From Arthrobacter sp. OY3WO11 (GTDB lineage Bacteria; Actinomycetota; Actinomycetes; Actinomycetales; Micrococcaceae): DNA of 64,000 nt. This document shows, piece by piece, positions 26,628 to 34,970 of this stretch. The notes under the pieces were generated by a model, which was given only the letters and a program-made list of their open reading frames with translations, had not been told where the DNA came from and made no database searches. Where the stretch lies: positions 2,996,108 through 3,060,107 of the forward strand of contig NZ_LWLP01000001.1 in assembly GCF_001641125.1 (NCBI RefSeq), in the 5' to 3' direction. How positions within the stretch are numbered: position 1 is the stretch's first letter; each line of letters starts with the position of its first letter. The position numbers were made by a program, and so were the translations under genes.

Positions 26628-28762
26628 TACAGGGATGTGCTTTCCGTCAGGACACGCAGGACGTCTTCCCCATACCGTTCCAGCTTTGCAGGGCCCACCC
26701 CTGCCAGCCGGGCGAGCTCTTCGAGTGACGCGGGCCGTGCTTCGGCAATGGCTGTCAGGGTTGCGTCGGTAAACACCACGAATGCCGGCACCTCGGCAGA
26801 GAGGGCAACTTCACGGCGCCAGTTCCGGAGAGCGTCGAAAGTTTGTTCCTCGTAGCCCGGCGGACAGGAGTTACACCGGCCCACTTTGCGTTCCGCGCCG
26901 GTGCCGAGCATGCTTCCGCAGACCCTGCACATGGCGGGAGCGGCGGCTTTCCTGCGGGTCACCGTCACCTTCCCCCGGGTGCTTGAACTGGCCACGGAGT
27001 CGGGACGCAGCCCATCAAGGAACCTTGAGGGTTTGCGGTTGGCCCGGCCGCCCGGGGTCCGGGCGGTGGACCATGACAGCGACAGGTGTTCACGGGCGCG
27101 GGTGATTCCCACGTACAGGAGCCGGCGCTCCTCGTCCACCGATTCCGGGGAGTCGGCAAAGGAAATGGGCATCAGCCCTTCACTGAGGCCCACCAGGAAC
27201 ACGGCGTCCCATTCCAGGCCCTTGGCGGCGTGGAGCGAGGCAAGGGTTACCCCCTGGACGGTGGGGGCGTGCTGAGCCAGGGACCGTTCCTGGAGTTCGT
27301 TGACGAAGTCGGCGAGGCTGAATTGTGCGCCCCGCACCTGGACCAGTTCATCGGCAAGGGCAACGAGCGCGGCCAGAGATTCCCAGCGCTCCCGGAGGGC
27401 GCCGCCGCTGTGCGGGGCGGAATCCGTGTAGCCGAGCGAGGAGACGATGTCCCGGACCAGTTGCCCAAGCGGCTGCGGGGAGTCCGTTTCCGCGACAGCC
27501 CGGGTTGCTGCGCGCAGCTGCAGGATGGCGTCGCGCACCTCTTTGCGGGCGAAGAACCGTTCACCGCCGCGCAACTGGTAGCCAATGCCGGCAGCGGCCA
27601 GGGCCTGTTCGTAGGCCTCGGACTGGCCGTTGGTGCGGAACAGGACAGCCACCTCGCTGGCGGGTGTACCGTCGTCCAGCAATGCCTTGATCTTTTGGGC
27701 AACAGTGGCGGCCTCAGCCTCGTCATCCGCACATTCCGTAAACTGCGGCGCCGGGCCTGCGGGCCGCTGGGCCACAAGCTGCAGGGGCGAAGCCCAGGCG
27801 GCGTCGGCCACGGGACCGCCGCTGCGCCTGCCCGCCAACAGGTCGTTCGCGAGCTTCACCACCTGAGGCGTGGAGCGGTAGTCCCGGATGAGTTTGACCA
27901 CGTTGGCCTTCGGATAGCGGGCTTTGAACTCCAGCAGGTGTTTGGGGGACGCCCCCGTGAACGAATAGATGGTCTGGCTTGCGTCACCAACAACGCAGAG
28001 CTCGTCGCGGCCGCCCAGCCAGAGTTCCAGGAGCCGTTGCTGCAGCGGGGAAACGTCCTGGTACTCGTCCACCACGAAGTGGCGGTACTGCTCCCGGACG
28101 GTGGCCGCGACTTTCTCGTCCTCCTGGAGAATTCCCACCGTGATCAGCAGGACGTCCTCGAAGTCAATGACGTTGCGGTCGGTCTTGACGTCCTCGTAGG
28201 ACTGGAAGACCCGGGCCACGGCGGTAAGGTCGAAGCCCCCCGGGGCACCCCTGTCCTGCGCGTTTTCCAAGTAGTTTGCCGGCGTAAGCATGGACACCTT
28301 GGCCCATTCGATCTCCGAGGCGAGGTCACGGATGGATGCCCTGTCGGTGCTGAGCCGGAGCCGCCGGGCGGCCTCGGCCAGCATCTGGGCTTTGTGGTCC
28401 AGGAGGTTGGGCAGGGTACCGCCAACAGCCTGCGGCCAGAAAAACTGCAGCTGGCGCAGCGCCGCGGCATGGAAGGTGCGCGCCTGAACGTTGCCTGCTC
28501 CAAGGTCACGCAGCCGGCTCCGCATCTCGGCAGCAGCGCGGGCCGTGAAGGTCACCGCCAGCAGCCGCTGCGGCGAGTAGACGCCGGAATGGACGCCGTA
28601 GGCGATGCGGTGGGTGATGGCGCGGGTCTTCCCAGTCCCTGCACCGGCCAGGACGCACAGCGGGCCGTTCAGGGTGCTGGCCACCTCCCGCTGCTCCGCG
28701 TCCAGGCCTCCCAGGATGCGGTCCTCAAGGGATGCTGCCCCGTCAAAATGTTCTGTAGTCAC
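26627..28762 (-). CDS. uvrD2: ATP-dependent 3'-5' DNA helicase UvrD2
   Basis: This 711-aa superfamily 1A helicase has Walker A GAGTGKT (40-46), TFTARAAAEM (motif Ia), VVDEYQDVSPLQQ (Walker B), GDASQTIYSFTGASP (motif III), and LYVGITRARE (motif VI). The tail has a four-cysteine zinc site (CRVCGSMLG and CNSCPPGYEE) and an HRDC domain, the arrangement that distinguishes UvrD2 from UvrD1. In mycobacteria UvrD2 is essential and its tetracysteine module supports unwinding. It is followed by a coupled metallopeptidase gene. Confidence 0.95.
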   Translation of the reverse strand: MTTEHFDGAASLEDRILGGLDAEQREVASTLNGPLCVLAGAGTGKTRAITHRIAYGVHSGVYSPQRLLAVTFTARAAAEMRSRLRDLGAGNVQARTFHAAALRQLQFFWPQAVGGTLPNLLDHKAQMLAEAARRLRLSTDRASIRDLASEIEWAKVSMLTPANYLENAQDRGAPGGFDLTAVARVFQSYEDVKTDRNVIDFEDVLLITVGILQEDEKVAATVREQYRHFVVDEYQDVSPLQQRLLELWLGGRDELCVVGDASQTIYSFTGASPKHLLEFKARYPKANVVKLIRDYRSTPQVVKLANDLLAGRRSGGPVADAAWASPLQLVAQRPAGPAPQFTECADDEAEAATVAQKIKALLDDGTPASEVAVLFRTNGQSEAYEQALAAAGIGYQLRGGERFFARKEVRDAILQLRAATRAVAETDSPQPLGQLVRDIVSSLGYTDSAPHSGGALRERWESLAALVALADELVQVRGAQFSLADFVNELQERSLAQHAPTVQGVTLASLHAAKGLEWDAVFLVGLSEGLMPISFADSPESVDEERRLLYVGITRAREHLSLSWSTARTPGGRANRKPSRFLDGLRPDSVASSSTRGKVTVTRRKAAAPAMCRVCGSMLGTGAERKVGRCNSCPPGYEEQTFDALRNWRREVALSAEVPAFVVFTDATLTAIAEARPASLEELARLAGVGPAKLERYGEDVLRVLTESTSL

Positions 28763-28819
28763 TTCTGCTGCTCTTTGTCTCGACTACCGCGTGCTGGAGT
28801 CTGGTGAATTCGTGGTGGG

Positions 28820-29842
28820 TCAGGCCTCGGCCCGGTCCTGGATGCGTCCGCCATACCAGTGCTCAATCAACGAGCGGGCAATGGAAAGCCGGCTGGAAAT
28901 GGTGATATCGCCGGCGAGCACAGCCTCCTGGAGTTCCTCCCGGCTGAACCAGCGCGCCCTGGTGACCTCAACGCCGTCGGGCCTTGCCTCGGCGTCTTCG
29001 GTGACGGCGGTAAATCCAAGCATAAGGGAGGCCGGGAACGGCCACGACTGCGATCCGAGGTACTGGCATGCGGACACGCGGACTCCCACCTCCTCATAGA
29101 TCTCGCGGACAACGGCCTGTTCGAGTGACTCCCCGGGCTCCACGAAGCCGGCCAGCGTGGAATAGTTCCTGGCGTCCCGCGGACCGCCGCCGCCCAGCAG
29201 CAGCCGCCCGTCAGGGCCCACCACGGTGACGATGATGGCCGGGTCTGTCCGCGGGTAGTGTTCAGAGGAGTCTGCAGGACACCGGCGGACCCAACCGCCG
29301 GCCTCGACGTCGGTGGGGGTCCCGCAACGCGGGCAGTGCGTATGCCCGGCGTGCCAGTTGGTGATGGCGCTGGCCTCAACAAAGAGGGCGGTGTGCGTTG
29401 CACTGAGCCCGCCAGCAACCTCGCGAAAGCCGGCCCAGCGGGCACCGGCCGGGATCCCGGCGGTGCCCGGGGCAACTTGCTCCGGCAGGACATACAGCAG
29501 GAGCCCGGTTCCAGCCGGCAGATCCGAGTCCGGAAGCGCGGAGCCCAGGTAAATGACGAGTTCCGGCGCCGACCCGGCTGCAGTGAGCTCCTGGAGCAGC
29601 GGCTGCGCGGCAACCGCGCACAGGCCATCACCCTGCACGAGGCCCTGCCGCCCGGACAGCACAACTGCCAGCGTTCCGGGCCTGGCCAATTGTTCATCCA
29701 CAATTCCGGGGGCCGTCCGGACGGCCGACCCGCGGTCGACCAGCGCCGGCCTTACGGGAAGGAGGGTGTCCATGAGGTGGTTCGCAGGCAGCGTTGCCGG
29801 CTGCCCCTGGTAGACCGGTGTAACAGACTCCGCATGGCTCAT
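28820..29842 (-). CDS. nudC: NAD(H) pyrophosphatase NudC (Nudix)
   Basis: NudC hydrolyses NAD(H) to NMN and AMP and can remove NAD caps from RNA. The 340-aa protein has a zinc ribbon (HCPRCGTPTDV ... RRCPAD), the HYPRTDPAIIVTV strand, and a complete Nudix box (GFVEPGESLEQAVVREIYEE + VGV). The family marker SQSWPFPASLMLGF follows. Of two ATGs, the one at 29842 is preferred because TACGGT lies 6 nt before it, as in the other leaderless genes here; the ATG at 29878 would add 12 residues. Confidence 0.94.
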   Translation of the reverse strand: MSHAESVTPVYQGQPATLPANHLMDTLLPVRPALVDRGSAVRTAPGIVDEQLARPGTLAVVLSGRQGLVQGDGLCAVAAQPLLQELTAAGSAPELVIYLGSALPDSDLPAGTGLLLYVLPEQVAPGTAGIPAGARWAGFREVAGGLSATHTALFVEASAITNWHAGHTHCPRCGTPTDVEAGGWVRRCPADSSEHYPRTDPAIIVTVVGPDGRLLLGGGGPRDARNYSTLAGFVEPGESLEQAVVREIYEEVGVRVSACQYLGSQSWPFPASLMLGFTAVTEDAEARPDGVEVTRARWFSREELQEAVLAGDITISSRLSIARSLIEHWYGGRIQDRAEA

Positions 29843-29983
29843 ACATCCACCGTACTGACTGGGGCTGACAATTGACATTTCCAGCCTGGCTCACGGCAAC
29901 ACCAATCCCCCTATTTGCAGGTATCTCAAGACTCGCCGCCGCCGGACCGGCTTCCCGGCCCGCAGGCAATCTACCGTTGAAAG

Positions 29984-31288
29984 GTGAGAAGAAAAGCGAT
30001 TGAACTGGCAGCCGTTGCAACCGCGGCAGTCCCCGGGCTGACCCCGACGGCAGTTAGCTCTGCCCCGGACGACCCCGCGGACTTCGACTCAGCGCTGCTC
30101 CTCGACTCGGAAGGGAAGCGCTGGCGGGTCAGGTCGCCGCGCCACGCCGAGGCCAGCGCCCGGCTCGAAACAGAATTCCTGGTGCTGCGCGCCTTCGCCC
30201 CGGCCATCCGCGCCGAGCTGCCCTTCCTGATGCCCACTGTCGCCGGGAGCGTGCGCCTGGGAAGCCTGAGCACGTTCGTCTACTCGCATCTGGGCGGGAG
30301 TACCCGCAGCGTCGAGGAACTGACGGCGGGGCCGGATGCCCTGGCCCGGGAAATCGGCGTGGCGCTTGCAGCCATTCACGATCTGCCCCGCGCGATCGTC
30401 AGCAACGCCGACCTGCCCAGCTACACCCCTAACGAATTCCGGCAGCGCAGGTTGAACGAGCTGGACCAGGCCGCCACCACTGGAAAGATCCCTCCGGCCC
30501 TGCTGCTGCGCTGGGAGCACGCACTTGAGGACGTGTCCTTGTGGCGTTTCAATCCCTCGGTGGTGCACGGGGACCTGCATGAGGACAACCTGCTCGTGGA
30601 GGGCTCGCGGGTCACCGCCGTGACCGGCTGGACCGACCTCCGCATCGGCGACCCCGCGGACGACTTTGCCTGGCTGGTGGCGTCCAACGAGCAGGACTTC
30701 GTGGACGCCGTCCTGGGCGCTTACACCGCTGGCCGCCGCGACAAGCCCGACAAGCACCTGCTTCGGCGGGCAGCGCTGTCAGCTGAATTCGCCCTGGCCC
30801 AGTACTTGGTCAAGGGCATCGCGGCCGGCGACGCCACCATGGTCGCGGAGGCCGAGGAGATGCTGGCCACCCTGGCCAGCGACATTGCAGAGCACGGCGG
30901 GCAGCCCATCAGCGTTGAGCCCCTTCCGTCCGCGGCGGCTGCCACCGTCCCCGGCGCGGCTACGCCGGTTTCCATAGAACATGCTGCGGGGTCAGGGGCT
31001 GGCCCCGGGTTACGGGCGGCCGACGACGGCGTGCCGGCCGCGGTGCCTCCGGTCACCGTCTTTCCGGTACCGGCGGTCCAGCCGGCCGTGCACGTGACGC
31101 CCATTCCCGTAGATCCGGCACCTTCGCCTGCACCTGCAGCTCCCCCTGCCGGCACTGAAGGTGGCGCCGGCGGTGGAAGCAGCACCGGCCCGGCCGATGG
31201 CACGAAGACCGACGCCCCTGACGCACCAGGCGGTCCGGATGATACGTCGACGGCCGCCCTCACCATTGTTGACGCCAAAAAGCGCTAG
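29984..31288 (+). CDS. APH-family small-molecule phosphotransferase with long Pro/Ala tail
   Basis: The 434-aa protein is a kinase-like phosphotransferase related to macrolide/aminoglycoside phosphotransferases. The catalytic loop is SVVHGDLHEDNLLV and the metal motif is GWTDLRIGDPADDFAWL, both apparently intact. The last 130 residues are a low-complexity Pro/Ala/Gly tail with no known domain. A role in resistance is not implied; many such proteins act on metabolites. It starts at GTG 29984, with TACCGT 6 nt upstream and no ribosome site. It is divergent from nudC and converges with adnB. Confidence 0.82.
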   Translation: MRRKAIELAAVATAAVPGLTPTAVSSAPDDPADFDSALLLDSEGKRWRVRSPRHAEASARLETEFLVLRAFAPAIRAELPFLMPTVAGSVRLGSLSTFVYSHLGGSTRSVEELTAGPDALAREIGVALAAIHDLPRAIVSNADLPSYTPNEFRQRRLNELDQAATTGKIPPALLLRWEHALEDVSLWRFNPSVVHGDLHEDNLLVEGSRVTAVTGWTDLRIGDPADDFAWLVASNEQDFVDAVLGAYTAGRRDKPDKHLLRRAALSAEFALAQYLVKGIAAGDATMVAEAEEMLATLASDIAEHGGQPISVEPLPSAAAATVPGAATPVSIEHAAGSGAGPGLRAADDGVPAAVPPVTVFPVPAVQPAVHVTPIPVDPAPSPAPAAPPAGTEGGAGGGSSTGPADGTKTDAPDAPGGPDDTSTAALTIVDAKKR

Positions 31289-31331
31289 CCGCGGGGCGCG
31301 AGACAGCTAAAGGACGTCCACGACGCGCCTT

Positions 31332-34300
31332 TCAGGCAGAGGCGAAGGCAGCCGCCACCATCTCCTCCAGCTGGTCAGCGGATGCGAGGTCATGCGGCCG
31401 CACGATCTCGTTGTCCGCGACGTAGAAGAAGGCCGCCCGGACATCCTCCAGTGGCACGCCTTTCAGCCGCGACCACGCCAGCCGGTATACGGCAAGCTGC
31501 ACCGCCCGGGTCCGCAACTGGGGCCCGGACGGCCGCCGTCCGGTCTTCCAGTCCACCAGGTCCCAGCGGCCGTCCGCGTCCTGGAAGACGGCGTCGATCC
31601 GTCCACGGACCACAACGTCCCCTACGCGGGTCTCCACCGGGACCTCAACAGAGGCCGGGGAGCGGTGGGCCCATGGGGAGGACCTGAACGTGGCCACCAT
31701 GGCGTCCAGGTCATACGCCGCATCGATGTGGTCATCGGAGCCCGGCGCCTCGCCGAGGTCGAACATGCCTGCACTCCCGAAGTACTCTTCCACCCACGCG
31801 TGGAAAGCTGTTCCCTTCCGTGCCGACATGCCCGGTTCACGCGGCACCGGCCTACGGAGCCGCCAGAGCACCGCCTCCGGGTCTTCGTTGAGGTCCACAA
31901 GTGTGGATGCGGAAATATGGGTGGGAAGGTGCACCTCCTGGGCGGACGACTTCCTTGCCCGGCGTTCCAGCAGCAGTGCTGCTTCCCTCGCCCAGCCGGC
32001 AGCCGGACCGCTGAGCTGCGGAGCCGGGACCATCATGGCGTTGTCCTGGCCGGACAGAGCATTCGCGTGCGCTCCGGCGCCCGGCAGGGGCAGTGCCCTT
32101 CCATGGTGCATGGACTCCAGGGCCGCTGCCACCCGGGCGGACGCCCGTTCCATGGCATCCCTGCGGCCCGTGGCAAGGCGGAGGCGCCCACCAGTCCGGG
32201 GATCCAACGGCCCCTCCAACGGATCGTAGGGCCAGCCGGCCACCTCCACATCGAGGGTCAGCGGGCTGGCCTCCGGCAGGGAAGCTTCCTCAACCGACCG
32301 CGGATGGATGTCTGCCTGCACTGGAAGACCTTCGCGGGCCGGTGCAGCCAATGGCTCCAGCTCTGCCAGGAACGGTGACATGTCAGCCTGCCCGGACCTC
32401 GACCCTACCCAGGCTGCACTGGACGACCAGAGGACGTGCTTGGCCCGGGTGTACGCCACGTAGGCCAGGCGGCGTTCCTCCGACTCCCCGTGCGCCTGGA
32501 CGGCTGCCTTGAAGTCCTTTTCCGCGTCCAGCCATCCTTTTTGGTCCGGCTGGTCCAGGTCCCACTGGGGCAGGTCCGCCCTGTCACCGCGCAGCGGCCA
32601 GGGCAGGGCCGCGGATCCGCTGCTCCAGCGTGAGTCACGGTCGCTGGGAAAATCCTTGGCATTCAGGCCCGGAACAAAGACAACATCCCATTCCAGCCCT
32701 TTGGAGGCATGCACGGTGAGCAGCTGGACCGCCTCACGGTTGACATCGCTTGGCGGTGCTTCCAGGCCGTTTTCTTCAGATGATGCCGCTTCCAGCCAGG
32801 ACAGGAAGGCGAGGATGTCCACGCGCTGGGAGGTGCGCAGGAAGCCGGCCGCTGCATCTTGGAAGGCGTCAAGGTTCCGGCGGGCCTGGTGGATGCTGAT
32901 GCCCGGCCTTGCGGCTACCTCGATATCAAGGAGCATGGCCCTTTCCACTTCGCCCAGCAGCGTGGTGAGGTCGTCGCCCAGGTAACCCCGGAGCTGGCGC
33001 AGCTCCGCCGAAAGCCGGAGCATCCGCCCGCGCGCGGCCGGGGTGAGGGACCTGCCGTTCGATGAAGTCCATCCCTCCCGCGGCAGCCAGTCCAAGGCTT
33101 CCACCAGGCTGGCGGCGTCTGTCAGGTCGCCTTCCAGGACGGCCGGTTCGGAATCCGGGACGGTGTCATCGGCCGCTCCAGCCTGGCCGCGTCGCCGGGC
33201 GAGCTGGCTGGACCAGTCCCTCAGCGCCATCAGATCTGCCGGGCCTATCCGCCAGCGGGCCCCCGCGAGCAAACGCATCAGTGCGTCGGAGCGGCCAGGG
33301 TCGGCGAGGACGCGCAAGGTGGCCACCAGATCCACAATTTCCGGGGTATCGAGGAGGCCGCCAAGCCCGACGATCTCATAGGCAATGCCGCGGGCCTCCA
33401 GCTGGCGCCGGGTGGGTTCCATTTGCGCACGGCGCCGGCACAGCACGGCGATGGCGGGCGGAACCGGGGAACCGTCAGGCTTGAGCTCAAAGTCCGTCAC
33501 ACGGTATTTCAGGATGTCTTCAGCGAGCGCGGCAGCTTCGTCCACATCGCTGGCAAACCTGCCCAGCACCACGGATCCGGCCGCCGCATGCGGGCTGGGC
33601 TGCAGCGGCGGCACTTCGGGCGCTACGGACCCTCCCCCGCCGGCAGGGCCGCGCTGCGCAGCCGCCCGGCCCAGGGATTCGGACATGACGTTGGCGGCGG
33701 CCAGGATCGAGCGGCCGTTCCGCCACGCGGTCGTCAGGTAGGACGTCGGCGCAGGAGCCCACGTCCCGGCGGCTTCCGCCGCCCCTTCCTCCGCGGCGCC
33801 GTCCTCCGCCGCCCCCTGGCTGGCTGTCTCCAGCCTCACCGGAAACTCACGGACAAAATGGAAGAGCTGCCCGGCCGAGGCACCACGGAATCCGTAAATC
33901 GACTGGTTGGGATCGCCCACGGCCGTCACCGCATGTCCGCCGCCGAAGAGCCTCGAAAACAGTACGAGCTGGGCGTGGGACGTGTCCTGGAACTCGTCCA
34001 GCAGCACCACCTTGTAGCGCTGCCGCTCCATCCGGGCAGCCAGTGGGACTTCCCGCGCCACTCGGGCAGCGAGGGCCACCAGGTCGCCGAAGTCCAGTGC
34101 ACCCCGCGCCCGCTTGGCCGCTGCATAGCGTCCAACCATGTCAGCCACACTTGCCCTGGTCCGCAGCATTCCGGCGAGATCGGCCGCCGCCTGCGGGGGG
34201 TTCTTCTTTTTGTCGGCAAGGTAAGGGAGTGATTCGAAGTCTGACAACCGCGCCATCAGCCAGGCTTCGACGTCCTCGGGTTCCTGGAGGTGCTCGGCGC

Positions 34301-34970
34301 ATTCACCGGCCAGCTGCATAACCGCCTTCACCAGCGTGGACTTGGCAGCCCGGAAATGCCCGTATTCGCCGTCGTATGCCTCCACGACCTCACTGGCCAG
34401 CTGCCAGGCCTGTGCACCGCCCAGCAGGACCACATCACGCTCCACCCCCAGCCGGAGCCCGTAGTCGGAGACGATGCCGCTGGCGAACGAATGGTAGGTG
34501 GAAACTTTCGGTTCCAGGGCGTCGCTGCTGAGCAGTCCCTCCGGGAAAACCCCGTGACCGTTACCCCGGGCAGCCTTGTCCTGGGCAACCAGGCGCTGGA
34601 GGGCAGCCAGCTTTGCACGGATGCGTGACGCCAGTTCACCGGCTGCCTTCCGGGTAAAGGTCACGCCCAGGACTTCCTCCGGCCTGACCCACCCGTTGGC
34701 CACGAGCCACACCACGCGGTCCGCCATGGTGGCCGTCTTCCCCGACCCCGCCCCCGCAATGACCAGCCGCGGGGTCAGCGGAGACGCAATGATCGCCGAC
34801 TGTTCCGGAGTCGGCACGTTTTTTTCACCCAGGAGCACGGAAAGCTCTTCCGGGCTGAACCGCGGCTGGGGCGGGGTGGCGGCAGCGGCTACCTCGCGGG
34901 CAGCCACGCCCCTGGCATCTGAAGGCCCGGCGGCAAGGGTAGCCTCCTGCTCTTGCACGTCCTGCATCAT
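31332..34970 (-). CDS. adnB: AdnB-like helicase-nuclease subunit (double-strand break resection)
   Basis: AdnAB is the actinobacterial motor-nuclease that resects double-strand breaks for recombination. The 1212-aa protein has Walker A GAGSGKT (73-79), LLDEFQDTSHAQL (Walker B), VGDPNQSIYGFRGA (motif III), LTVHASKGLEWDVVFVPGL (motif V) and VAYTRAKHVLW (motif VI). The C-terminal RecB-like nuclease has GRIDAVFQDADGRWDLVDWKTG with intact Asp and Lys. The ATG overlaps the adnA stop (ATGA), so the two are coupled. The intact Walker B suggests it is the main motor subunit. Confidence 0.93.
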   Translation of the reverse strand: MMQDVQEQEATLAAGPSDARGVAAREVAAAATPPQPRFSPEELSVLLGEKNVPTPEQSAIIASPLTPRLVIAGAGSGKTATMADRVVWLVANGWVRPEEVLGVTFTRKAAGELASRIRAKLAALQRLVAQDKAARGNGHGVFPEGLLSSDALEPKVSTYHSFASGIVSDYGLRLGVERDVVLLGGAQAWQLASEVVEAYDGEYGHFRAAKSTLVKAVMQLAGECAEHLQEPEDVEAWLMARLSDFESLPYLADKKKNPPQAAADLAGMLRTRASVADMVGRYAAAKRARGALDFGDLVALAARVAREVPLAARMERQRYKVVLLDEFQDTSHAQLVLFSRLFGGGHAVTAVGDPNQSIYGFRGASAGQLFHFVREFPVRLETASQGAAEDGAAEEGAAEAAGTWAPAPTSYLTTAWRNGRSILAAANVMSESLGRAAAQRGPAGGGGSVAPEVPPLQPSPHAAAGSVVLGRFASDVDEAAALAEDILKYRVTDFELKPDGSPVPPAIAVLCRRRAQMEPTRRQLEARGIAYEIVGLGGLLDTPEIVDLVATLRVLADPGRSDALMRLLAGARWRIGPADLMALRDWSSQLARRRGQAGAADDTVPDSEPAVLEGDLTDAASLVEALDWLPREGWTSSNGRSLTPAARGRMLRLSAELRQLRGYLGDDLTTLLGEVERAMLLDIEVAARPGISIHQARRNLDAFQDAAAGFLRTSQRVDILAFLSWLEAASSEENGLEAPPSDVNREAVQLLTVHASKGLEWDVVFVPGLNAKDFPSDRDSRWSSGSAALPWPLRGDRADLPQWDLDQPDQKGWLDAEKDFKAAVQAHGESEERRLAYVAYTRAKHVLWSSSAAWVGSRSGQADMSPFLAELEPLAAPAREGLPVQADIHPRSVEEASLPEASPLTLDVEVAGWPYDPLEGPLDPRTGGRLRLATGRRDAMERASARVAAALESMHHGRALPLPGAGAHANALSGQDNAMMVPAPQLSGPAAGWAREAALLLERRARKSSAQEVHLPTHISASTLVDLNEDPEAVLWRLRRPVPREPGMSARKGTAFHAWVEEYFGSAGMFDLGEAPGSDDHIDAAYDLDAMVATFRSSPWAHRSPASVEVPVETRVGDVVVRGRIDAVFQDADGRWDLVDWKTGRRPSGPQLRTRAVQLAVYRLAWSRLKGVPLEDVRAAFFYVADNEIVRPHDLASADQLEEMVAAAFASA

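Noticed and set aside
27086..28807. 573-codon plus-strand frame opposite uvrD2
   Set aside because: Antisense shadow of the helicase; no ribosome site and no recognisable motif.
29984..31288. Antibiotic resistance gene call for the APH-like protein
   Set aside because: The fold alone does not show resistance; the context is housekeeping and the substrate cannot be read.
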